Positions 19,124 through 26,967 of a stretch of 64,000 nt of DNA are shown in pieces. Source of the stretch: Limnohabitans sp. Rim8 (lineage in GTDB: Bacteria > Pseudomonadota > Gammaproteobacteria > Burkholderiales > Burkholderiaceae_C). A model generated the notes under the pieces. The model was not told the origin of the DNA. It did no database searches and saw only the letters and a program-made list of their open reading frames with translations. Numbering within the stretch: position 1 is the first letter of the stretch; every line of letters starts with the position of its first letter. The translations under genes and the position numbers were made by a program. The DNA lies in assembly GCA_945901045.1 (NCBI GenBank), contig CAMDKK010000015.1, positions 1 through 64,000 on the forward strand. The letters are read 5' to 3'.

Positions 19124-19942
19124 ATGACATCGCCCAACTTTGTTGACTTTCAAAACGTCTGGCTCGCCTACAACGACGAGCTGTTAGCAGAAAATCATTT
19201 CGCCGTTGAAGACATCAACCTGCAAGTCAAACAAGGCGAGTTCATTGCCATTGTGGGGCCGTCAGGCTGCGGCAAATCCACCTTCATGAAGTTGACCACG
19301 GGCTTGAAAATGCCCAGCAAAGGCCGCATTCTGGTGGATGGCGCGCCGGTCACCGGGCCGCTGAAAATAAGCGGCATGGCGTTTCAAGCGTCATCTTTGC
19401 TCCCTTGGCGCACCACGCTTGACAATGTCTTGTTGCCGCTCGAAATCGTGGAGCCGTTTCGCTCCAACTTCAAACAAAAACGGGCCGAGTACGAAGCCCG
19501 TGCCATCCAGTTGCTGCAAACCGTGGGCTTGGCAGGGTACGAGAAGAAGTTCCCTTGGCAACTGTCAGGGGGCATGCAACAACGCGCCAGCATATGCCGC
19601 GCATTGATTCATGAGCCGAAAATGCTGCTGCTCGACGAGCCTTTTGGTGCGCTTGACGCGTTCACCCGAGAAGAGTTGTGGTGCATTTTGCGTGACCTGT
19701 GGACCGCGCAAAAGTTCAACGTGATTTTGGTTACCCATGATTTGCGCGAATCGGTTTTCCTGGCTGACACGGTTTACGTGATGAGCAAGAGCCCTGGCCG
19801 ATTTGTGGTCAAGCGCGACATTGACTTACCGCGCCCCCGTGACCTTGAAATCACCTACACCCCGGAATTCACCAACATCGTGCACGAATTGCGGGGCCAT
19901 ATCGGTGCCATGCGCCAAAAGAGTGCAGTCACCCCACCTTGA
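19124..19942 (+). CDS. TauB/SsuB-like ABC transporter ATP-binding protein
   Basis: 272 residues with Walker A GPSGCGKST, Q-loop MAFQASSLLPWRTTLDNV, signature LSGGMQQRASICRAL, Walker B LLLDEPFGALDAFTREELW and switch His VTHDLRESVFLAD. The LLPWRT and FGALDAFTR motifs are typical of the nitrate/sulfonate/bicarbonate (NitT/TauT) group. It starts at the ATG at 19124, 23 bp after the SBP, and precedes the permease by 7 bp, so the three genes form one operon. Confidence 0.87.
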   Translation: MTSPNFVDFQNVWLAYNDELLAENHFAVEDINLQVKQGEFIAIVGPSGCGKSTFMKLTTGLKMPSKGRILVDGAPVTGPLKISGMAFQASSLLPWRTTLDNVLLPLEIVEPFRSNFKQKRAEYEARAIQLLQTVGLAGYEKKFPWQLSGGMQQRASICRALIHEPKMLLLDEPFGALDAFTREELWCILRDLWTAQKFNVILVTHDLRESVFLADTVYVMSKSPGRFVVKRDIDLPRPRDLEITYTPEFTNIVHELRGHIGAMRQKSAVTPP

Positions 19943-19949
19943 TCCCGCC

Positions 19950-20717
19950 ATGAAACAAAAAACACTTGAAAGCTGGTCGCCTTGGATTTTATTGGTGGCG
20001 ACAATTCTGATTTGGCAGGCCTTGTGCTCGGCCTTTCAAGTCTCAGAATTTATTTTCCCAAGCCCCTGGCGGATTGCGGTGCAAACCATCGAATACCGCG
20101 ATGTCATCGCCGCCCACGCCTGGCGCACTTACTGGGTCACGATGACGGGTTTTGGCATTGCCATTGTGGTCGGCGTCTTGCTGGGCTTTGTGATTGGCAG
20201 CTCGCGTTTAGCCTATGCAGCGGTTTACCCCTTGATGACCGCGTTCAACGCATTACCCAAAGCGGCCTTTGTGCCGATCTTGGTGGTGTGGTTCGGCATC
20301 GGTATTGGCCCCGCCATCCTGACTGCGTTTTTGATCAGCTTTTTCCCGATCACCGTCAACATCGCCACCGGCTTGGCCACCTTGGAGCTCGAGCTCGAAG
20401 ATGTGCTGCGCGTTTTGGGGGCCAAGCGCTGGGACGTGTTGGTCAAGGTCGGCCTGCCGCGCTCCATGCCCTACTTTTTTGGTTCGCTCAAAGTGGCCAT
20501 CACCTTGGCCTTTGTCGGCACCACCGTGTCTGAGATGACCGCCGCCAACGAAGGCATTGGTTACTTGCTCATCTCAGCCGGTTCGGCCATGCAAATGGGT
20601 TTGGCCTTTTCTGGCCTGGTGGTGGTGGGCGTGATGGCCATGGCCATGTATGAGCTGTTCAGCTACATTGAAAAGAACACCACGGCCTGGGCCCACCGCA
20701 GCTCGCAAAACACCTGA
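19950..20717 (+). CDS. TauC/SsuC-like ABC transporter permease
   Basis: 255 residues and about six TM helices, with the EAA loop at LELEDVLRVLGAKRWDVLVKVGLPRSMPYFF, of which the AKRWDVLVKVGLP part is the coupling helix for the ATPase. The FNALPKAAFVPILVVWFGIG stretch is typical of NitT/TauT permeases. The open frame extends upstream into the ATPase gene; the ATG at 19950, 7 bp after that stop, is the likely start. It completes the importer with the SBP and ATPase. Confidence 0.85.
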   Translation: MKQKTLESWSPWILLVATILIWQALCSAFQVSEFIFPSPWRIAVQTIEYRDVIAAHAWRTYWVTMTGFGIAIVVGVLLGFVIGSSRLAYAAVYPLMTAFNALPKAAFVPILVVWFGIGIGPAILTAFLISFFPITVNIATGLATLELELEDVLRVLGAKRWDVLVKVGLPRSMPYFFGSLKVAITLAFVGTTVSEMTAANEGIGYLLISAGSAMQMGLAFSGLVVVGVMAMAMYELFSYIEKNTTAWAHRSSQNT

Positions 20718-21048
20718 GCCGAATGCCGCGCAACTGCCGTGGCACAGGGCTTTGCAGCGCCCTACACTTGCTGCATCTTGAGAGCCTTTAAGGGTTTTGA
20801 AATCCCAATGGGCCTGATGCATCCGTTTGCATGCGGCCAAGCTTGCGCAGATCGCCACAGTCTTATGTTTGAGTTGCAAGCGCTGTTCACACGGGATGAA
20901 CCCTCAATTATTCAGCCGTGGCTTAAATAAATGAACATTACTGGCATTCGACATAAAATTTGTCTATTTTATTAGTTGATTTACGAATATCATTAGAATC
21001 ACAATAAGCAGAGCTTTTGTAAGTCTGCGATTTAAAGAGGATGATTTT
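20718..21048. other. 331-bp intergenic region before the channel operon
   Basis: No supported gene; a 63-codon plus-strand frame at 20739-20930 lacks a ribosome site and family resemblance. The last 110 bp (about 20930-21040) turn strongly AT-rich and end with a good purine-rich ribosome site (AAAGAGG) before the ATG at 21049, so the promoter of the following operon is probably there. Confidence 0.5.
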
Positions 21049-21651
21049 ATGAACTCACCACAAGCGCACCTCAATCCCCCTGCGTCCACCCAACCCACTT
21101 CGATGGATTGGCTCTTCTTGGTGTCTTGCGTAGGGGCTTTGGCCTTGGTGGCATGGTTTGGGAAGATGAATTACACAGAAGCCAACAAAACCGAGACCGC
21201 CAAACGCAACGGCGAAGCCGTGGTGACTTGGATGCAAGAAGCCACCGCTGGCCGCTTTGAAGCCGACTTTGGCGTGGCCGCCTGCGCGGGCACGGCACCG
21301 TCCCCTGATGACGCTGCACCGGCCGCCGACAAAGCGGCCACAGCAAAAGCCCCCAACACGTGGGGCGGTTGTTTGAATGCCATTTTGGTGCAGACGACCA
21401 TGAAGACCCTGGACAACCCGTTTCGCGAAGGCATTGCGCTGGACTTTGCGCCCGCCTGCAACCCCGATGACCGCAGCTTGGCAGGCAATATCGTGATCGA
21501 AAAAATTACCGCTACCCCCCCCGGGTCGGCCATAGCGACCATCATTTCCCCAATCACCCCCGATGTGGTGATCGATCAAAAAATCCAGGTGCGCCTGTCC
21601 GTTTGTGACAAAGGTGCGTATGCGGTCAAAGTGGCCGAGTTCGAATTCTGA
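21049..21651 (+). CDS. Membrane-anchored hypothetical protein, first gene of the channel operon
   Basis: 200 residues. One TM helix at about residues 19-38 (MDWLFLVSCVGALALVAWF) is followed by a soluble domain of about 160 residues that contains four cysteines and an Ala/Asp-rich linker (residues about 83-100). No family recognised. The positive-outside/inside pattern and the single anchor suggest a periplasmic domain tethered to the inner membrane. It ends 8 bp before the first ion-channel gene, so it is co-transcribed and could be an accessory subunit. A good Shine-Dalgarno precedes it. Confidence 0.65.
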   Translation: MNSPQAHLNPPASTQPTSMDWLFLVSCVGALALVAWFGKMNYTEANKTETAKRNGEAVVTWMQEATAGRFEADFGVAACAGTAPSPDDAAPAADKAATAKAPNTWGGCLNAILVQTTMKTLDNPFREGIALDFAPACNPDDRSLAGNIVIEKITATPPGSAIATIISPITPDVVIDQKIQVRLSVCDKGAYAVKVAEFEF

Positions 21652-21659
21652 GGTGCCCC

Positions 21660-23330
21660 ATGGAACAACCCCGCAAAGCCATCAAAATCGCCGACCTGGA
21701 TGCCGCTCATTTGATTGGCGCCGAAGTAGAGGCCGACATCTCCCCTGATTTGCCGCGCCGCCAATGGCTGTATGCCTGGCTGCTCAACCCCAATATTCCG
21801 GGCAATTATCAAAAGTCGGTGGACAAATGGATCGCGATTTTGATCATCGCCAATTTGTTCACCATGGTGCTCGAACAAATCCCCGCCATCTTCGAGCCCT
21901 ACAAAAACTGGTTCCACGCCTTTGATGTGTTCTCCATCATCGTGTTCGTCATCGAATACCTCACCCGCTTTTACCTGGCGCCCGAAGACGAAGAATTCAA
22001 AGCCAAGGGCAACCCCCGCCTGTCGTACATGGCCAGCCCCTTTGCCATCATCGACTTGCTGGCCATCCTGCCCTTCTTTTTGCAAGCCTTTGTGCCCTTC
22101 TTTTTGCAAGCCTTTGTGCCGGTGGACTTGCGCGCTCTGCGGTTTTTGCGACTGCTGCGGATTTTAAAAATTTTCCGCGTCTTATTGCCCGCTTTGAAAG
22201 AGTTCAAAGAGCTCAACCGCGAGCGCACCTTCCGCCAAAAAATCCACGCCTTGATGTTCAACAGCGCTTATGGCGGCAAGCTCAAAGAATTCTTTGATTT
22301 GTTCATTGGCGTGTGGGTGCTGATTTCCGTGCTCGCTGTGGTGCTGGAGACGGTGGCGTCTGTGAGTTACCTAATCAACATCGAGTTTGTGATTTTGGAC
22401 ACCATTGCTGTCGCCATTTTCACCATCGAATACATGATGCGCATTTATTCAGCGGTGGAAGAACCGGGCCACCGCAACCCATTGACAGGGCGCATCAAAC
22501 AGTTCACCAACCCCTCGACCTTCATCGACTTTTTGGCCATCTTGCCCTTCTTCCTGGAGGCGTTGCTGCACCATGTGCTGGACTTGCGCTTCTTGCGGAT
22601 CTTCCGCTTGGCCCGCTTGCTCAAGCTCACCCGCGGCAGCGACGCCACCGCCACCTTGTTCAAGGTGATCAAGCGCGAATGGCCGGTGATGAGTGCTGCC
22701 GCCTTCATCATGATCTTGCTGATCGTGCTGACCGCCAGCTTGGGCTATTTGGTCGAACATACGGCCCAACCCGAGAAGTTTGAAAACATCCCCACCTCGA
22801 TTTACTGGGCGGTGATCACCCTGGCCTCCGTGGGTTATGGCGACATTTCACCCGTCACACCGATTGGTCGCGCCATCACCGTGGTCATGTCCTTGTTGGG
22901 CATTGGTATTTTTGCCATCCCCGCCGGTTTGCTGGCTTCTGCCTTCAGTGACCAATTGCACAAAGAACGCGACGCCTTGAAGGCCAGCATTTTGCGAATG
23001 CTGGGCGACGGCGAGTTGGACGAGGAAGAAATGGCCTTGTTGCGCTCAGAGGCCAAGCGTTTGCACCTGACCGTGGAAGAAATGAATTCCATCTTGGAGG
23101 TTCTTCAATTGGAGTTGGAGTCTGCGCGCAAAAGTTTGCTGCAACTGCCGGTCAACGTGATTGCGCAAACCCCTTTGCATGCGGTGGAGCACTACAAGTA
23201 CTTGCTCAACCAAATTGCGCAGTTGGGTATTTACGTAGACCAATCCGCATTTTTAGAAAAAGCACAATCTGAAGATCGCTTGACGGTCAGTGAACTCGAA
23301 CTTTGGAAGCGCATTCTCGAGCACCGTTGA
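21660..23330 (+). CDS. Voltage-gated-type K+ channel with two voltage-sensor domains and one pore
   Basis: 556 residues. The first voltage sensor has S1 at 57-74, S2 at 88-107, S3 at 125-146 and an Arg-rich S4 at 156-175 (RALRFLRLLRILKIFR). After a charged 35-residue linker there is a second complete sensor (S1 211-231, S2 242-264, S3 284-303, S4 308-326) and only then a pore: S5 340-364, filter SVGYGD at 390-395, S6 403-430. The first sensor has no pore of its own. A C-terminal helical domain (about 440-556, DGELDEEEMALLRSEA) recurs in the two downstream channels. The filter is close to the canonical K+ TVGYGD. Residues 138-153 are duplicated by a 24-bp tandem repeat. Confidence 0.83.
   Translation: MEQPRKAIKIADLDAAHLIGAEVEADISPDLPRRQWLYAWLLNPNIPGNYQKSVDKWIAILIIANLFTMVLEQIPAIFEPYKNWFHAFDVFSIIVFVIEYLTRFYLAPEDEEFKAKGNPRLSYMASPFAIIDLLAILPFFLQAFVPFFLQAFVPVDLRALRFLRLLRILKIFRVLLPALKEFKELNRERTFRQKIHALMFNSAYGGKLKEFFDLFIGVWVLISVLAVVLETVASVSYLINIEFVILDTIAVAIFTIEYMMRIYSAVEEPGHRNPLTGRIKQFTNPSTFIDFLAILPFFLEALLHHVLDLRFLRIFRLARLLKLTRGSDATATLFKVIKREWPVMSAAAFIMILLIVLTASLGYLVEHTAQPEKFENIPTSIYWAVITLASVGYGDISPVTPIGRAITVVMSLLGIGIFAIPAGLLASAFSDQLHKERDALKASILRMLGDGELDEEEMALLRSEAKRLHLTVEEMNSILEVLQLELESARKSLLQLPVNVIAQTPLHAVEHYKYLLNQIAQLGIYVDQSAFLEKAQSEDRLTVSELELWKRILEHR
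22071..22118 (+). repeat. Perfect 24-bp tandem duplication inside the channel gene
   Basis: Bases 22071-22094 and 22095-22118 are identical and in frame. They duplicate eight residues (PFFLQAFV twice) at the end of S3 of the first voltage sensor, lengthening the S3-S4 paddle region. Looks like a recent replication-slippage event, since no third-position differences have accumulated. Confidence 0.95.
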
Positions 23331-23346
23331 AGCTTTGAAATCCGAT

Positions 23347-23373
23347 ACGCGCCCCTGCGGGGGCGCGTTTTTT
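23347..23373 (+). terminator. Rho-independent terminator after the first channel gene
   Basis: A nine-base-pair GC-rich stem (ACGCGCCCC / GGGGCGCGT) with a TGCG loop is followed directly by TTTTTAT. It sits 16 bp after the stop codon at 23330 and 19 bp before the GTG of the next channel gene, so it would separate or attenuate expression of the downstream two channels. Confidence 0.85.
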
Positions 23374-23391
23374 ATCCTGACATGATTTGAC

Positions 23392-24318
23392 GTGACCACA
23401 TCCGTACAACCCCAAAGCTTGCAACAAACCGTGATGGAGGTTTTGGACGGTTCGCCCAAGCACTCCGTCAGCCGCTATGTGGAATGGGTGATCACGGTCG
23501 TCGTCTTGGTCAATTGCTCGGCCGTGATTTTGGACTCCATTCCCGAAGTCCATTCCGAACACAAAGACTTTTTCCACGAATTGGAATTTTGGAGCGTGAT
23601 GTTTTTCACGCTGGAATATGTGCTGCGCGTGTGGTCACTGGGGGCCAAGTTCGCCGCGGCAGAAGGTGGGGCCTGGAAAGGCCGCCGGAGCTATATCTTA
23701 AGCCCCTTTGGCTTGATTGATTTTTTTGCCACCATGCCGTTTTACCTGCATATTTTTTTCCCGGGTTTGGATCTGCGCATCTTGCGCGTACTGCGACTTT
23801 TGCGCATCTTGAAGCTGTCGAAATACAACACCGCTTTGCAAGACTTGTTTCAAGCGGTTTACGCCGAGAGGCGTGCCTTCGGTTCAGCGGCTTTTTTACT
23901 TTTGATTTCAACGGTAGTGTCCGCCTCTTTGATGCACTTTGCTGAAGGGCATGAGCAACCGGAAGCCTTTGGCTCCATTCCACACGCCATTTACTGGGCC
24001 ATCATCACCATCACCGCGGGCTACGGCAACGTAGAACCTGTGACCAAAGCAGGCGAAGTGATCGCCCTGCTCACCGGCTTTCTGGGCGTGTGCATGGCCG
24101 CGATAATGACGGGTATTGTGGCCTCCGCTTTTTCGACGCAAGTCTCGCGCAAGAAATCGGCTTACCTTGTTCAATTGCGCAAAGTACTGGAAGACGGTGT
24201 GGTCAGTGATGCAGAACGCAGCATCCTCAAAAAACTCCAGACACAGTACCGTTTATCGGACGCAGAAGTTCAAAAAATGTCCGATGAAATCCTTGCCGCC
24301 AAAGCAAGCAAGTCATGA
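23392..24318 (+). CDS. Six-TM voltage-sensor ion channel with TAGYGN filter
   Basis: 308 residues: a single 6TM channel. S1 30-50, S2 61-82, S3 103-124, S4 128-143 (LRILRVLRLLRILK, five basic residues), S5 163-185, pore helix and filter T208-N213 (TAGYGN), S6 221-245, then a short helical C-terminal domain (VLEDGVVSDAERSILKKL) like that of its neighbours. The canonical K+ filter TVGYGD is changed at two positions (V to A, D to N). It starts with GTG at 23392; a nearby ATG at 23382 hits a stop after two codons. It is translationally coupled to the next gene (ATGA overlap). Confidence 0.82.
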   Translation: MTTSVQPQSLQQTVMEVLDGSPKHSVSRYVEWVITVVVLVNCSAVILDSIPEVHSEHKDFFHELEFWSVMFFTLEYVLRVWSLGAKFAAAEGGAWKGRRSYILSPFGLIDFFATMPFYLHIFFPGLDLRILRVLRLLRILKLSKYNTALQDLFQAVYAERRAFGSAAFLLLISTVVSASLMHFAEGHEQPEAFGSIPHAIYWAIITITAGYGNVEPVTKAGEVIALLTGFLGVCMAAIMTGIVASAFSTQVSRKKSAYLVQLRKVLEDGVVSDAERSILKKLQTQYRLSDAEVQKMSDEILAAKASKS

Positions 24319-25244
24319 GCGACGTTGCCCCAAACAGTTTGCGAAAAATCAAACGCAGGATTTACGAAATCCTCGAGGGTGAGGTGGCTGACCGGGCCAG
24401 CCGTACTTGTGAAATCTTCATCGCCGGCTTGGTCGTGGCCAACGTGGTGGCGATCATTTTGGAGTCAGTTCACTCCATTCACGTTGCCTACGAAGCCTAT
24501 TTCCATATTTTTGACTTGGTCAGCGTGATTGTCTTTTCACTGGAATATGTGCTGCGCGTCTGGACCTACAGTGAAAAACACACCGGCCCAGGTGACAGCC
24601 CTTGGAAAGGTCGCAAAGAATACGTTTTCAGTCCATTCGGCTTGGTTGACTTCTTCAGCACCGTGCCGTTTTACTTGCAATTGCTTTTCCCTGGCGCCGA
24701 TTTGCGCGTCTTGCGGATGTTCCGTTTGCTGCGCATTTTCAAACTCTCGCGCTATAACAGCGCAATGGAAGACATGCTCGAAGCGATCAAGTCCGAGTGG
24801 GACTCTTTTTCTTCGGCCATGTTTCTGCTGTTCATCAGTTGCTTGCTCTTTTCGTCGCTGATCTACATCATTGAAGGCCATGACCAACCGGAGGTTTTCC
24901 CCTCTATTCCAGCAGCCATGCATTGGTTCATATTGACCATCATCGCAGGATGGGGCAACGTGGATCCGGTGACCTATTTGGGTACCGTATTGGTGATCGT
25001 GACGCAGATCATGGCGATTGCACTGGCCGCCATCCTGACGGGTGTGGTGGCCACGGCGTATACCGCGCAGGTGCAGCGGCGTGAATCCACCTATGAAATG
25101 GAAGTGCGTGAAGTGCTGGCCGACGGCGTTGTGACCGAAGAAGAAAAAATCAAACTCAAAACCCTGCAAGCAAAATATGGCATGTCTGACGAGCAGGTGG
25201 ATGCGATTGCCAACCAGGTTAACGCAGAAAAAAACAAGGGCTGA
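24315..25244 (+). CDS. Six-TM voltage-sensor ion channel with IAGWGN filter
   Basis: 309 residues, about the same layout as the preceding channel: S1 31-51, S2 62-84, S3 104-125, S4 129-146 (LRVLRMFRLLRIFKLSR), S5 164-187, filter I210-N215 (IAGWGN), S6 223-247 and the shared helical tail (VLADGVVTEEEKIKLKTL). Three of six filter residues differ from the K+ consensus, including Tyr to Trp, so K+ selectivity is doubtful. The SPFGLIDFF and LEYVLRVW blocks show that it and the gene before are tandem paralogues. Its ATG overlaps the previous stop. Confidence 0.8.
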   Translation: MSDVAPNSLRKIKRRIYEILEGEVADRASRTCEIFIAGLVVANVVAIILESVHSIHVAYEAYFHIFDLVSVIVFSLEYVLRVWTYSEKHTGPGDSPWKGRKEYVFSPFGLVDFFSTVPFYLQLLFPGADLRVLRMFRLLRIFKLSRYNSAMEDMLEAIKSEWDSFSSAMFLLFISCLLFSSLIYIIEGHDQPEVFPSIPAAMHWFILTIIAGWGNVDPVTYLGTVLVIVTQIMAIALAAILTGVVATAYTAQVQRRESTYEMEVREVLADGVVTEEEKIKLKTLQAKYGMSDEQVDAIANQVNAEKNKG

Positions 25245-25258
25245 TGACCGTCTCATGG

Positions 25259-25283
25259 ATGGGGCACTTTAAAATGGCCCCAT
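25259..25283 (+). promoter_or_regulatory. Hairpin overlapping the ureD start codon
   Basis: ATGGGGC at 25259-25265 can pair with GCCCCAT at 25277-25283, which includes the first two bases of the ureD ATG (25282). The loop is 11 nt and AT-rich. No Shine-Dalgarno is visible in front of ureD. The pairing could limit initiation; it could also be chance. Confidence 0.35.
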
Positions 25284-26112
25284 GACTTGGCATGCGGAAC
25301 TCTCTCTTGACTACCTGAATGAGAACCTTCGCAGCGTCGCCCGTTACGCCCATAAGGGGCCGCTGAGGATTTTAAAAAGCCTCTACCCTGAGGGCGATGC
25401 GGTCTGTCACAACGTGCTGGTCCATCCTCCGGGCGGTTTGGTTGGCGGTGACCTGCTGGACCTGCAGGTCACGGTAGGCCCCGGCGCCCATGGCCTGGTG
25501 ACGACGCCAGGCGCAACGCGCTTTTACAAGTCTGAAGCCGGCTTGGCGACGCAACAATTAAAGGCCCGTCTCGAAGAGGGCGCACGGCTTGAATGGTTGC
25601 CCCTAGAAGCCATAGCCTACAACCAATGCGACGCCCTGAACCGGACCGTCTTTGATCTTTCGCCCAGCGCCGAAATGATGGCTTGGGACATCACGGCACT
25701 GGGTTTGCCGGCAGCTGGCATGCCTTTTGTTCAAGGAACCTTCAGACAACATTTGGAGATCAAAGGGGCGTGGTTGGAGCGCGGCACTTTGCGTGCCTCG
25801 GACACCCGCTTGATGAACAGCCCCTTGGGTCTGGCGGGTCGCAAATGCATGGCCACCTTGGTGTTCGCCAGTGGGAGCGCGATTGCATCCGCTAGGTTGG
25901 AGCGCGGCTTGGCCAGTGCCAGAGAGCGCATGGAGGCCCACAGCCTGCGCCTTCAAGCCGGCGTGACATCTCCACATCCCAACATCATGGTGGCCCGCGT
26001 TTTGGCGCCTGTCACTGAACCTGCCATGCAGTTGCTCAAACAGATTTGGGCCGCTTGGCGCCAGGACATGTGGCAACTCAGCAGCACCCCCCCTCGCCTG
26101 TGGAACCTGTAG
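25282..26112 (+). CDS. ureD: Urease accessory protein UreD
   Basis: 276 residues of the UreD/UreH family, which with UreF and UreG forms the chaperone complex that loads nickel and carbamylates the UreC lysine. Family features: VCHNVLVHPPGGLVGGD, TTPGATRFYKS, LEWLPLEAIAYNQC, and the C-terminal WAAWRQDMW. It lies 6 kb upstream of ureA, separated by the oppositely oriented urtABCDE operon, whereas in many betaproteobacteria it directly precedes ureA. It may therefore be expressed separately, from a promoter near 25250 or by read-through from the channel operon. Confidence 0.92.
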   Translation: MTWHAELSLDYLNENLRSVARYAHKGPLRILKSLYPEGDAVCHNVLVHPPGGLVGGDLLDLQVTVGPGAHGLVTTPGATRFYKSEAGLATQQLKARLEEGARLEWLPLEAIAYNQCDALNRTVFDLSPSAEMMAWDITALGLPAAGMPFVQGTFRQHLEIKGAWLERGTLRASDTRLMNSPLGLAGRKCMATLVFASGSAIASARLERGLASARERMEAHSLRLQAGVTSPHPNIMVARVLAPVTEPAMQLLKQIWAAWRQDMWQLSSTPPRLWNL

Positions 26113-26172
26113 ACAGCAGCAGTTCGCGCCTCAAAGCCCTGTCGGCAGGTCGGACCCACAGGTCCGACACGG

Positions 26173-26877
26173 TCAAATCGCCACCAGCTGCTGAACGCTC
26201 TTTGCCTTCATCTCACTGCCCGGGCCTTGCGCGATCACCTCGCCACGCTCCATCACCAGGTACTGGTCGGCCAACGCTTCGGCAAAGTCGTAGTACTGCT
26301 CGCACAGCAGCACCGCCATGCGCTGGCCTTGCATGCCCACATCGGCCAAGCGGCGGATCACGCGGCCGATGTCTTTGATGATGCTGGGCTGAATGCCTTC
26401 GGTGGGCTCGTCGAGTATCAGCAAGCGCGGTTTGGCCGCCAACGCACGGGCAATCGCCAATTGCTGTTGCTGGCCGCCTGAGAGATCGCCACCGCGCCGG
26501 TGCAGCATTTGTTTCAGCACCGGAAAGAGTTCAAACAATTCAGGGGGAATCGGCGTGCCGCCGGGCCTTGTGGCCAAGCCCATGCGCAGGTTGTCTTCCA
26601 CCGTCAGACGGGCAAAAATTTCACGGCCCTGCGGCACGTAGCCAATGCCTGCACTGGCACGTTCATAGGGCTTGGCTGCAGTCAGGTCTTTGCCATCGAG
26701 CACCACGCTGCCGCTCTTGATGGGCACCAGCCCCATCAAAGATTTGAGCAAAGTGGTTTTGCCCACGCCATTGCGCCCGAGCAAAACGGTGACCTGGCCT
26801 TGCGCAGCACTCAAACTCACATCACGCAAGATGTGCGAGCCGCTGTAGTACTGGTGAATATTCTTAACGGTCAACAT
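26173..26877 (-). CDS. urtE: Urea ABC transporter ATP-binding protein UrtE
   Basis: A 234-residue LivF-like ATPase: Walker A GRNGVGKTT, FVPQ-equivalent GYVPQGREIFARLTVEDN, signature LSGGQQQQLAIARAL and Walker B LLILDEPTEGIQPSI. The start IHQYYSGSHILRDVSL and the EQYYDFAEALADQY box are typical of UrtE. It is the last gene of urtABCDE and is separated from urtD by 90 bp that contain a GC-rich repeat, an unusually long gap for this otherwise tightly packed operon. Confidence 0.92.
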   Translation of the reverse strand: MLTVKNIHQYYSGSHILRDVSLSAAQGQVTVLLGRNGVGKTTLLKSLMGLVPIKSGSVVLDGKDLTAAKPYERASAGIGYVPQGREIFARLTVEDNLRMGLATRPGGTPIPPELFELFPVLKQMLHRRGGDLSGGQQQQLAIARALAAKPRLLILDEPTEGIQPSIIKDIGRVIRRLADVGMQGQRMAVLLCEQYYDFAEALADQYLVMERGEVIAQGPGSEMKAKSVQQLVAI

Positions 26878-26913
26878 GTTGTTCGCCTCGACGGGCCGCC
26901 CCTAGAGGCGAAT

Positions 26914-26961
26914 ACACCCCCTTGGGGGGCAGAGCAGCGGCAAAGCCGCCAACGTGGGGGC
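26914..26961. repeat. GC-rich extragenic palindromic repeat between urtD and urtE
   Basis: Contains two adjacent hairpins: CACCCCCTTGGGGGG and a GCGGCAAAGCCGC stem-loop, closed by a GTGGGGG that can pair back to the first C-run. From memory, similar CCCCCTTGGGGGGCAG units are scattered between genes in Comamonadaceae genomes. It may act as an mRNA-stability or attenuation element inside the urt transcript. Confidence 0.45.
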
Positions 26962-26967
26962 ACCTGG

